Origin: Delphinapterus leucas
Lineage: Eukaryota > Chordata > Mammalia > Artiodactyla > Monodontidae
Length of the DNA: 64,000 nt
Direction: 5' to 3'
NCBI RefSeq assembly: GCF_002288925.2
Contig: NW_022098094.1
Span: 314,223 to 378,222, forward strand
Below the pieces are notes generated by a model, which was not told the origin of the DNA, searched no databases, and saw only the letters and a list, made by a program, of their open reading frames with translations. Position numbers and translations under genes: made by a program. The number at the start of each line of letters is the position of its first letter. Within the stretch, counting starts at the first letter, position 1. Positions 23,040-47,802 of this stretch are shown here, piece by piece.

Positions 23040-24720
23040 TTGTTAAGATAAATAATACGAAAATTTACCTGCTTTTGCCACTCTTAGTCAACATAGAATT
23101 GGCAGTTCCAGCTAAAATAAGAAAACAAACAAAAAAGAAATACTCTACATCAAAATAAGTAAAATTACCTCTGTTCTGAGATGACATGATCGTGTGTGTA
23201 GAAATCCGTAGAGATAAAACAAAAAACGTTAGACTAATAATTTCAGCAAAGGTGTAGGATACAATATCAACACAGAAAACTCAGTTACATTTCTATACCT
23301 TAACGGTGAACCATCTGAGAAGAAAATTTAAAAAGCAATTCCATTTAAAATATTATGAAAAAAATACTTAGAAATAACCAAAAAGGCAAAAGAAATGTGA
23401 TAAATGGAATGTTTCCTGCCATATCAGTAAACAAAGGAAGTCACAGTCATCAGCGATTGCAGCCACAGCCTATGGTGAGCTGGTGAGCCCTGAGGGAACT
23501 CAGGGAGGAAACAGAATACCTGCCATCTAGCAGCCATCAGACTGCAGCCACTCCATAAGGTGAGCCCTGAGGAAACTCAGGATGTGAAAACACAGGATAC
23601 TGGTCCCAGAAGCTGAGGTGTATAGCAAAGGAGTGATTTCAGTGAGCCAGACTCTTGCATCTTCCCATACATAGAAAAGTGCTAAATTCCTTAACTTGAG
23701 ATAATCTGGTTTATGTTAATTAACAATTATCTTTGATATTCAGACTACCTGCCCTTTGTTGCAAAACTTCTATATAACCTGGCTTCCCCCTGCTTCCTTG
23801 GAACAGTTCTCTCAGGGTTACTTGAGATGCTGTCTCCCGGGCTTGAAGTCCTAAAAATTTCTGCCGAATAAAACATAACTCTCAACTTTTAGGTTGTGAA
23901 TAATTTTTTAGTTGACAAATGTATAACTAAAAAATTTGTCTGAAGAAAGTAAAGACACAGATATGGAAAGACAACCATGTTTGTGAATGAAAGACCATAT
24001 TAGGATGACAATATGAACCAAAGTGATCTACACATTCCACTGAACTTTATATATATCCCAACATCATTTTTTTGCAGAAGTAGAAAATCTCACCCTAAAA
24101 TTCATACGGAATCTCGAGGGACCCTGAATAGACAAAGCAATCTTGAAAAGAAAGAAACAAGTCTTGGAAAAGAAAAAGTAAAGTAAAAAGAGAGAACAGA
24201 TTTGGGTTTCTCACAATTCCAGATTTCATAACTTACTACAAAGCCACTATCATCAAAATAGTGTGGGTAATGGCGTAAAGACAGATATAAAGACCAGTGA
24301 AATAGAGCAGAATACAAAAATAAACTCAAATATAGCTAATGTTGTTTGACAAGGTTGCCAAGATCATTTACGGGAAAAGTGCAGTCCTTTCAACAAACAA
24401 TGCTGAGGAAACTACATATCAACGTGCAAAAGAAGGAAGTTAGACCTCTGCCTTACACACACGCACACACACAGGCACACACACGCACAAATCTCAAAAT
24501 GCGTCAAAGACCTAAACATACAAGTACATGTATGAAACGCTTAGAAGAAAAGCTGATGATGACGACATTGGATTTGGATATGTCACCAGAGGTACAGGCA
24601 ACAAAAGAAAAAATACATGAATTAGTATTCATCAAAATTCAAAATGTTTTTTTGCGTCAAGGTAAACTACCAAAAGAGTGAAAAGTCAATCCACAGAATG
24701 GGAAAAAAGATCTTTGCAAA
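23040..24720 (+). repeat. L1 ORF2 region, sense, interrupted by an LTR
   Basis: Decayed ORF2 blocks are in order: CTCAGTTACATTTCTATACC, then after the LTR GATATGGAAAGACAACCATG, AGTGATCTACACATTCCACT, CTTACTACAAAGCCACTATC and AAATACATGAATTAGTATTC. Frames are broken throughout. A short (CA)n run is at about 24458-24490. Confidence 0.75.
23398..23917 (+). repeat. Solo ERV LTR inserted in an L1
   Basis: The 520-bp element begins TGATAAA, ends GTTGACA and is flanked by AATG on both sides (23394-23397 and 23918-23921). TCTATATAACC (about 23770) and CCGAATAAAACATA (AATAAA at 23867-23872) are spaced as in U3-R. L1 ORF2 sequence continues on either side. No internal retroviral genes are present. Confidence 0.8.
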
Positions 24721-25440
24721 TCATGTGTCTGATAAAGTTGAATAGAATGGAACTTCTTGGAAATACCATAAAACTTTATCTCAAATCGCCTTTTCTCAAC
24801 CATCCCAGACATTACTTGGTGACCTTTACTCTTTCATGCTTAATATTTCCATAATTAATCTTTTGATTATCCCTTCCTACTGATGCAAAATTTAAGGTTT
24901 TTATATCCTTTTCCTTCAGAGTTTGTCTTGACTACCACTGTTTCTCTTCCCTACTGAATTCAAAGAGTTTTCTAAGAGCATTTGGACCTACACCTTGAAG
25001 TAGTCCTAGTGTCTTCCAACTGGTTGACTTGGACATGGTTGAATTTTTCACAATCTGTATGTGAACAGCCTACACATAGGAATGGAAATACATTGTTTCA
25101 CAAACATCACATCGAGCAGTTTGATGTATTCTCTCCACACCCTTCAGAAGTGATCTCTGTTACTCTTCTGTTTTTTTCTTTGACTCCAATTTTCTATACA
25201 GTGCATCCAAAACCAAAGTAAATGTATGGACAGGGTGACGCTTAGTTCCATCTGAAGGTGGCCAAGGTGTTTTGGTCTCTTCCCCCAGTTCCTTCTTCTG
25301 TTCCCTCCCCTCTATATTTCAGAGGCACTACCTATTCTTCTTCATCTTTGTATTTTTGCACTTACAGAATCTCAGAGTTTGAGGGAACTTGAAGGCCAAT
25401 CACAGTCACAGAGTAAGTGAAAGCATCAGATCACAACAGG
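24721..25440. other. Unassigned non-coding stretch
   Basis: No gene or named repeat recognised. Short open frames only. Confidence 0.45.
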
Positions 25441-25915
25441 AACAAAGTGTTACATCAATAAACATCTTTATTATAGAAGGAGTTGATACTCTTGTATAAG
25501 AAAATGCTCAGATTCTCAAAAAAGCATTCAAAGAACTCTTCTTAGGTAACATGCATTTCAGCATCTGCTAGGTGTTCATCCAATCTGTCCTCAATGAGAA
25601 CAATTTCTTCATGTCCTGGAGCAAGTACATCTATTGTTCTTGATCTGATAACTAGAAAAGTCTTGCATAATCGTGTTCATGATTTCTGGCCACAAATTCA
25701 GATGAGTAAGAAGAAAACACAGTTCTTTGTTTTTCTTGGAAGTGATCTTTCTTGGAAAATGGAAGCTGAAAAACATACTGTATTTTAGATACAGAACCAA
25801 GTCTTGGGGGTCCCCCTGATCATCAGGGACTGGATCCACAAAGACACTTATTGTCCCAGGTCCTTTGGTCCATTTAGGTCTGGCTGCTCTGCATGATGGT
25901 CAATCCAGCTCCAGA
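25441..25915 (-). pseudogene. Possible decayed processed gene copy, antisense, unidentified
   Basis: On the minus strand, protein-like stretches follow each other in different frames: SWIDHHAEQPDLNGPKD near the start, GTISVFVDPVPDDQGDPQDL next, and VLAPGHEEIVLIEDRLDEHL near the end. After the last of these comes a stop and then AATAAA, which reads TTTATT at 25467-25472 on the + strand. Frameshifts separate the pieces. That pattern suits a decayed intronless copy of an mRNA, but I do not recognise the parent gene and see no clear poly(A) tract, so it could also be an unfamiliar repeat. Confidence 0.25.
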
Positions 25916-25985
25916 GAGAAAAGAGATGGTTACTGCTTTGAGGTCTCAATGTCTAAATGTTGATATAAAAGAGAAAGAAGGGAAG

Positions 25986-26270
25986 ATTTCCCTGGTGGCA
26001 CAGTGATTAAGAATCTGCCTGCCAATGCAGGGGACACAGGTTTGAGCCCTGGTCTGGGAAGATCCCACATGCCGTGGAGCAACTAAGCCCATGCTCCACA
26101 ACTACTGAGCCCACGTGCCTAGAGTTCATGCTCTGCAACAAAAGAAGCCACTACAGTGAGAAGCCCACACACCGCAACAAAGAGTAGCCCCCACTCGCCC
26201 GAACAAAGACCCAACGCAACCAAAAAACAAAACAAAACAAAAACCACTTATTAAAAAAAAAAAAAGAGAG
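25986..26270 (+). repeat. Older CHR-type SINE, sense
   Basis: Head ATTTCCCTGGTGGCACAG, full body and A-rich tail. The flanking repeats GAGAAAGAAGGGAAG (25971-25985) and GAGAAAGAAGTGAAA (26271-26285) differ at two positions, in keeping with an older insertion. Confidence 0.92.
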
Positions 26271-26285
26271 AGAGAAAGAAGTGAA

Positions 26286-29190
26286 AAAGTCTTAACATAA
26301 TTGCCTATACGAGTGTGTGGGTGAACTTGCTTGGAACTGTGCTGGGAGAAAAGACGCTACATCAGAAGACTCTTTTCTTATTTTCCAGACCACAGAGATT
26401 TTCACATGACACATGACACAATATTCTGGCATTCACAACAGAAACAGATAGATATCAAGGACTATTGCTCAAAAATACAGAAATTCAATGTCATTTATCC
26501 TATTATTTGATCACAAAGTCTTGAAGTTGCTTCCAATCAAGTCTGTGTTCCTCATCATTAAAACACCTTTTGTTCTCCCTCATGGGGAAAAATCCTGACC
26601 TCATGGATATGGTCTAATGTACACAACAATGCTAGTGGGATCCAAGTGAGACAGCTCTTTCGTTACTCACTGTCTAGCAAACACCAGATTTACTGTCACA
26701 TGTATGCAACATAATAAAAAAGAGATGCCATTTTTATGTACCCCAGAATTTATTTGCCACAGAAACTGTATGTTCTACAGAAAATAAGGAGAAAAAGAAA
26801 TTTTCATTTCCTATCTTTTCAGAAATTAATTAAAATAACAACCAAATAATAACCCAAAGCATGGAAAAATGATCATGGCTTAGTTCTGTGAAGTAGAGAA
26901 AAAAATAGAAATAAAAATAATTTTAATCGCTGACATACTCGAGGGGAAATGTAGCATTGATAGGAGCAACAGCATCAATTATACTACCCAACATTTTGAG
27001 TGATTACTATTTACCAGGAAGCACTCTCAATGAATCAAACATCCTATGAAGTAAGCTCAACTACTGACTCATTTTACAGATAAAGAATCCACAGAGGTTA
27101 TTGATTTGTCCAAGGCCACATTGAAGGTGATTATTTTTGTCATTTTTGTAAACCTCAAGAGTCTTATATAGATGTTTGCACATTTATCCCTCCTTTCCTA
27201 CTTCCTGCTTCCACCCTTAATCTGACAATAGGGTGGGTAAGGTGGGTAATTTTTTTGAGGGGGAAGGGGAACATTGGCAGAAATCTTCTTGCATTACATT
27301 TGTACTTTATGGAAAATGGGTAATTAATTGCAAGAAGGGAGACTGCTAGAGCTGATTTTCCAACTTTTCCCAAGGGCACCCCAAGGTTAAGGTATGCCCA
27401 CCTGCTCCAGTAGCACACCTGGATTCACACTGCAGGTGAGCAAGATATGTTTGGTATTTCACACATATCCTGCCATGCCAGGTGTAGTTCCATTCTTCTC
27501 CCAACGGGTCACCTGCACCATCCTTTAATGATGCCATTGAGAGACACCAGGTTAGATGTTCTAAGGATCATTCCATGTCTGGTGAGGAAGTTATCCAAAA
27601 TTGGGTGGTCCCAGTGACTACCTCACATTGAGGACAGTCAGAATTTGCCCCATGAGCTCAATTATAGAGATCACAAATAGTTGTGGGCCCAAGAATACAC
27701 TAGTTGGCATTCCACAGCCTGACCTTCCCTTGTGTGCTCTCTGAGTGTGGATGTTACTTGGATTTCAGCTGACGATTTTTCTTCCTTGGTCAGCCCTCTG
27801 AGTATTCAGCTCCCCTGCCTTCTGCACCACTGAAGACACTCATTCAAATGGCAAGGTGTCCGGTCAGAATGTTGTGGAATTTTAATATCCAGGCACACTC
27901 AACAGCAATTACAGTGTTGCTGATAGCAATTTAATAGCAATACCAATTCCCTCTTTATAAGGAGGTTAACATCCTTGATGTAGTGAGCTATTTTCTAACC
28001 TTTGCCCTGTTCTAATCTTTGGCTCATTCATATTACATTCTGTCAAGAGTCATGAAGAATATAAGGTATCAACCTAATTTGTGAGCTAACAAATCAGTTT
28101 GCCCTGGTTTCACGACGCTGGTAGAGGGAAGACTGTTTATTACTCACAGCAATTGCTGTAACCAAAATAAGAGTATCGTTTTCCAGCTTTGTTGAGACAT
28201 ATAACATTGTATAGTCTTAAGGTTTAGGATGTGATGATTTGGTGTACGTATATATTGCGGAAATGTTCACTACGACAAAGTTTGTTGTGCTAGTTCCTTG
28301 AGCCCCTATTTCTAAAGGTTGAAGTGAAGGGGCCAGGTGATACCTGAACATGCAGTGAGTTGAGTTATAGGAGAAAAGGCTTGAGTCTAGGGCCCCTGGA
28401 TCAATTATATTGGGCACTCAGCATCCCTGCCCTTTCTCTGGAGGGAGATATTTTCTTTATATTACTGGACAGTAAACACACCTTCCATTTCTCTGGATGG
28501 AGCCACGATCTCTATATTGCAAGACTGTTCACTGTACAAATGTCTTGAAAAAATTAATGTGGGATGAAGGGTAGTCAGTGCCTCTGCTTACTGGGTGTAC
28601 AGAAATGCGAAAAACTGTGCAACGTTATCTCCCAAGGGGCACTTACCCACTTATAACAGCTGACTCCTGATTTCATTAGTAGCCTTCATCCTCCACTAGA
28701 CTATAAACTCAAGGCATTTAACAATAATTTATTTCTGTCTACATTATTTATTGATAAAACAATGTGTGGCACATAAAAATTTCAATAAAATTTTGCTGAA
28801 TGAATCAATGAAAGAATGGCAAGATATGCAAGAACTAATCAAAATGCTAAAGAATAGACAAATGATGAAGAAATTAAAATAATGAATATGATACACTACT
28901 TAAAACAAGTAAAATATAATACTGGATTTTTAAAATAATATTTGATAGCTTCAGAAAATACTTCTGTTAGGTCAAAGGAAAGTATACAATTTGTATGTTG
29001 AAGATTATTTTGATGTTTAAATAAAATAGAAACTCACACATTTGTAAAGGAAAATCATGAAGGAAAATGTACCAAACGTTAAATGTAATGGGCTAGTTAC
29101 AAGTTATCTTTATTCTCTATCCTTTCCTTTTTTTCCCCCAAATTTCTGTAATTTGCATGTATGACTTTAATGATCAGGAGAAACAAACAT
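26286..29190. other. Mostly unassigned non-coding stretch
   Basis: AT-rich sequence with an antisense MIR at about 26990-27130 and an L1 3'-end piece near 28175-28310 (CAGCTTTGTTGAGACATATA). No exon recognised in 2.9 kb. Confidence 0.5.
26990..27130 (-). repeat. MIR SINE fragment, antisense
   Basis: TGAGTGATTACTATTTACCA, CATTTTACAGATAAAGAATC and TTTGTCCAAGGCCACATTGA are in reverse MIR order. Confidence 0.65.
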
Positions 29191-29194
29191 CCTT

Positions 29195-29332
29195 ATCTTT
29201 TTCATTGAAATATAGTTGACTTATTATATTATATTATTTCAGATGTACAACAGAGTGATTTGTTATTTTTATAGATTATACTCCATATAAAGTTGTTATA
29301 AAATATTGGGTTTATTCCCCATTATTCTAGGT
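29195..29332 (-). repeat. L1 3' end fragment, antisense
   Basis: TTTTCATTGAAATATAGTTG, ATTTCAGATGTACAACAGAG and TTGGGTTTATTCCCCATTAT are the reverse of an L1 3' end. It abuts the L1 ORF1 region that follows. Confidence 0.75.
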
Positions 29333-29334
29333 TG

Positions 29335-31645
29335 TAGGGTTTTCCCTTTCAGCACTTTAAATACATCATGCCATACACTTCTGCCTACATAGTTTCTACA
29401 GAAAAATTAGTTGATTGCCCGATGGGGTTTTCCTTGTATGTGACTCGTTTTTCTCTTGCTGTCTTTAGAATTCTCTCTTTAAGTTTTGCCGTTTTAATTA
29501 TGATATGTCTTGGTGTGGACCTCATTGGTTTTATCTTGTTTGGGACTCTCTGTGCTTCCTGCACCTGGGTAGCTTTTCCCGTTTTCAGGTTCAGGAAATT
29601 TTTTGCCATAATTTCAACAATACACTTTCTGCCACTTTCTCTCTCCTACTTTTGGGACCCCTACAATGTGAATGTTAGTATACCTGATGTTGTCCCAGAG
29701 GTCCTTTAAACTGATCTCTTTTTTAAAATTTGTTTTTCTTTTTGCTGTTTTTATTGCACGATTTCCATAATTCTATCTTCCAGATCACTTATGAATTCTT
29801 CCATATCACGTAATCTGCTATTAATTCCTTCTAGTGTGTTTTTCACCTTAGTTATTGTATTCTTCAGTTCTGACTGGTTATTTTTAAAAATATTTTCTAG
29901 TTACTTGTTAACATTCTCACTGTGTTAATCTACTCTTTTCCCTAGTTCAGTTAGCATTCTTATTACTAATGCTTTGAACTGTGGTAAATTATTTTTGTAA
30001 GTTATTTATCTGTTTCATTAGCTATTTTTTTCAGGTGTTTTTTTCTTATTCTTTCATTTGAAACAAATTCCTTTGTCGTCTCATTTTGCTTAACTTTCTC
30101 CATCTCTATGAAATTAGGTGAAACAGTTACCTATCCCTGTCTTGAAAGGGTATGCTTGTGTGGAAGCAACCCTAGAGGCTTTTTTTTCAAAATAAATAAA
30201 TTAATTTATTTATTTATTTTTGGCTGCATTGGGTCTTCTTTGCTGCACGTGGGCTTTCTCTAGTTGCGGCGAGAGGGAGCTACTTTTCCTTGCATGCACG
30301 TGCTTCTCATTGTGATGGCTTTTCTTGCTGTGGAGCAGGGGCTCTAGGTGCATGGGCTTCAGTAGTTGTGGCATGTAGGCTCAGTAGTTATGGCTCGTGG
30401 GCTCTAGAGCACAGGCTCAGTAGTTGTGGTGCACGGGCTTAGTTGCTCCATGGTGTGTGAGATCTTCCTGGACCAGGGCTCGAACCCGTGTCCCCTGCAT
30501 TGGCAGGAGGGTTCTTAACCACTGAGACACCAGGGAAGTCCCAACCCTCGAGGCTTTGGTGGGAGAGCTGGAGCTGAAGTGAGCACGGGTCACGCCTTTC
30601 CCCAGGTTGTTCTGGCAGCTATCACCTGGGTGGGAGGTGGGACGGGGGAGGCTAAAGCCAGAGACAAGTCTGAGTCGGGGTTTTTCCTATGCTCAGTGGC
30701 TGGCACCATCGTATTGGGCCAGGCTAGGTCCCAAGGTGCTGGAGCAGAAGCCCTGAGGGTTGGGCCCAAACTGGTTACATTCCCTTTAAGTGTGCACCCT
30801 CTCCCTGCCCGCCCCACCAGCACTGGTCCCTTTGCCCAAGAGGGGAGCAGTGCTGGAGGAAGACAGGTTGGAGCAGGCACCTGGTGTAGGCTGCCGTGCA
30901 TGCTGGTGCAATCCTGGAACACCCTTCAGAGCTCCAGAACACTTCTGATCTGCCACCTTTACCAATGGCAGTAATGGCCACCCTTGCCCTGTTCAGATGT
31001 CATGCTGGCCTGAGCCAGCTCTGTCCTCCACAACTGCACACTGTCCCCAGCACTGGCAGCCCTTGCCTTAGTAGGAGCTGACCTGGAGCCAGAGGTGCTG
31101 AAGTGGGCGTTGGCGTGGGCATTGGCCTGGGCCAGGGTGCACGCTGGGGCTGTCACAGTAAACTGGCTAGAGTCCTGGGCTGTTTCAATCTGCTTCCTCT
31201 GCTTAGTTCCCAGGAGCAAGCAAGTGTGTGCACCTTTTTCAAGAGGAGAGTCTAGGTTTCTTACAGCCCTCCTGTTAGTCCCACTGGTTTTCATACCAGC
31301 TACAGGGACTCCACTTCCTGGTGGTGGGTCCCAGGGCTGTGGTGCCCAGTATGTGGTTTCAACAGCTCACTCTCCAGGGAGGATCTCCGAGACCGAATCC
31401 CTGTAATCTCCCTCCTCTTCTGTGTCTCTCCTCGGGGCACAAGTCCTGATCTGATTGCTTCTCTTCCCTTCGCACCCAGCTCTATGTGGATGTTTCTTTA
31501 CAGCCTTGGCTGTGTGAGAACCTTCCTGCTGGTCCCCAGTGTGTTTTCAGTGATAATCGCTCCATATGTAGATGTAATCTTGATGTGCTCATGGGGGAGG
31601 TGAGTTCAGCATCCTCTTGCTCTGCCATCTGGATCTCCTCCCCAA
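29335..31645 (-). mobile_element. 5' half of an L1 (5' UTR and ORF1 region), antisense
   Basis: Read on the minus strand, it starts at 31645 with GGGGAGGAGATCCAGATGGC, the usual L1 5' end (the sense L1 at 47.8 kb opens similarly). It passes through a GC-rich 5' UTR into ORF1-like sequence ending near 29335. ORF2 is absent apart from the adjoining 3'-end piece. A SINE at 30181-30541 splits it. No intact ORF1 remains. Confidence 0.75.
30181..30541 (-). repeat. Older CHR-type SINE nested in the antisense L1
   Basis: T-rich tail with TTTATT units at the left and head (ACACCAGGGAAGTCC) at the right. The flanking repeats CAACCCTAGAGGCTTT (from 30167) and CAACCCTCGAGGCTTT (from 30542) mark the insertion and differ at one base. 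Confidence 0.93.
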
Positions 31646-31745
31646 GACAGTGGTTTTAAAACTCATTGTGTACTAAGTTTAATACCTGTGATTGTTCAGG
31701 AGCAGTTTCTGCCAATTTATTTTCTTCCTTTCATGGACCATGTTT

Positions 31746-31788
31746 CCCCCTTTCTATCTTTCTTTCTTTCTTTTTCTTTCTTTCTTTT

Positions 31789-31836
<48 letters not shown>

Positions 31837-31946
31837 TCCTTCTTTCTTTCTTTCTTTCTTTCTTTCTTTCCTTCTTTCCTTCCTTCCTTCCTTCCTTCCT
31901 TCCTTCCTTCCTTCCTTCTTTCCTTCCTTCCTTTCTCTCTCGTATG
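31746..31946. repeat. 200-bp pyrimidine microsatellite (TTTC)n/(TTCC)n
   Basis: Almost pure C/T on this strand: TTTC units first, then TTCC units. It is immediately followed by a (GT)n run at about 31949-31995. The long open frames across it are repeat artefacts. Confidence 0.97.
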
Positions 31947-31948
31947 CC

Positions 31949-31980
<32 letters not shown>

Positions 31981-31995
31981 CTCTGTGTGTGTGTT

Positions 31996-32690
31996 TACAA
32001 TTGGGCACCTGAAACAACAAGCAAATACCCACTCATTGCAGATTTGTCCCATGCCATGACTGTCCTTCACTAATTAGCTTGGCATGCTCCTAGTCTTGGG
32101 ATCAGCCCAACAGGAAAGCTAAAGGGCTACTCAGTTCTTTTCTGACTCTGCATCTTGCCTGGTATCTGTGAGGCTTTTTGATTCTCCTGAATACATGAAT
32201 GCCTTACTGTCCCCCAAATCCACACCCCAGTTCTACTCAGAGTTTTATGTGGTCTATGCTATGTCTCCTCCCTTAATCCCTTTTCCCTGGCATCTGTGCA
32301 TATATAATCCCCCTGCAGCTGTAATGAGCCATTCCAGCTGCCCTTCAGTTTAAGCTTAGGGTTAGGTGAAACAGACACCAGTCTTTAGACAGCCCCCAAA
32401 TAGGTTGTGACATTGCAAATAAGGTTTTCTGTGATCATTCTGGTCTGAGGGATGTGACTGGGAGCTGAGCTGCTGTTCTTTACAGATCAAGACTGCAACG
32501 CACCAGGCAGGAGGAGGGTACAGGTGAATATAAACACCATGAAATGTCCTACCACTCTGTTCTGGATTTTTCCTAATTGGGTGTTCACTGTGTTGCTCTA
32601 GGTTTTTGTTTGACTGTTTTCCAGAACGCCTATGAGGTTTTATAGCAAGATTCTGTTTTTTTCCTTATGTTTCCATGAGAGAATTCAGCA
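31996..32690. other. Unassigned stretch upstream of the duplicated AKR1C block
   Basis: No repeat or exon recognised. It is not shared with the second AKR1C copy: similarity begins near 32,700. Confidence 0.45.
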
Positions 32691-33166
32691 CTTCCTACCT
32701 CACCGTTTAGCTGACATTAATCTACATGTTAAATTTTAATTGGCTTCACAACATTCCCTTGTATCAATGTTTCACGATTTCCCTAACTCCTCCCAATTTT
32801 ATTATAATTTAACTTGTTTACAGATTTTTCTTTTATGAATAATGTTGAGCAAGATAATAAATTATATAAAGTATCATTTACATCATGACAATTTTCAGAA
32901 GTTCTCTAACTAGGTAAAAGGTATGAACAAAGATTCTGCTTGCATACAGCACACAGTAAAAACTATTAATAATTAACCTCCCATAAGCACTTTGCTAGAA
33001 TGTCTGATTTTGGTATCATTTTCAGGATTTCACCCCCATCTGTAAGCAAAATAATTTTGCTGGTGGGAAATGTCAAAAGGCAAATTTATTTTCATTTGAT
33101 GTTTTCATTCTTTATTAAGTGCTGACATTTTGAAAAATGCTTATTAGTCACTCCTTTAAGTTGTGT

Positions 33167-33203
<37 letters not shown>

Positions 33204-33499
33204 AATATAGTTAATTGTTTCAACTGACGTTTGGTCAAGATTGGGCTTCATAATTAGAAAAACCAAAAAGATTGGTATGTGGAGGTTTCTAGTCTTAACA
33301 TATGGTCAATAATTGTTCAGCAAATCCCATGCAATAATTTACAGTAATGTAAGTGGATCCAGAATTGTAAATTTACTTATTAAAAATATGAGGTAAAATA
33401 TTTCCAAGCAATTAGTGATTTATTAATCATTATACAATACTTAATATTATTCTGATAAAAAACCCAAACAAGTTAATTGCCTTCAAATATTCCTTACTC

Positions 33500-33644
33500 C
33501 ATGGCTACTGATTTAATCATGCTCCTCCTGCAGTATTTCTGCTAACATTGGTCAGTACAGTTGGGGTGTTACCTTCCTGTTATTCACAGCCTGTGAGGGC
33601 AGAAGAAAAAATCAGAGCCTGCTTAGTCAGAGGAGCAACAGGCA
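33500..33644 (+). promoter_or_regulatory. AKR1C: Putative proximal promoter and 5' UTR of the AKR1C gene
   Basis: The last ~145 bp before the ATG are nearly the same in both duplicate copies, apart from a few substitutions. They include TTACCTTCCTGTTATTCA and CTTAGTCAGAGGAGCAACAG. I see no canonical TATA box, and the transcription start cannot be placed from sequence. The initiation context is good (G at -3, G at +4). Confidence 0.4.
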
Positions 33645-47639
<13,995 letters not shown>

Positions 47640-47800
47640 TTATGAGTGATCCGCCATGGTTGTATCAGAATTTATTGATTCTAGGGGTGTGGAGAGAATT
47701 GCTATAATCGTTGGAGCTAATTAAAATCTGTGTCTCTAGTTTAAGGCTTCTTGCATGTTTTGGTGTGTGTGAAATAATAAAGATTTCAAAGTAAGGATAC
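47640..47800 (+). terminator. AKR1C: AKR1C 3' UTR and poly(A) signal
   Basis: AATAAA lies at 47776-47781, 137 bp after the stop codon, followed by ATTTCAAAGTAAGG. The cleavage site should fall at about 47,795-47,805, which is also where L1 sequence begins. Confidence 0.7.
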
Positions 47801-47802
47801 TC

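Noticed and set aside
31666..32073. Overlapping open frames of up to 135 aa on both strands
   Set aside because: They are translations of the (TTTC)n/(TTCC)n and (GT)n microsatellites in every frame. Ser-Phe-Leu and Lys-Glu-Arg repeats here have no coding meaning.
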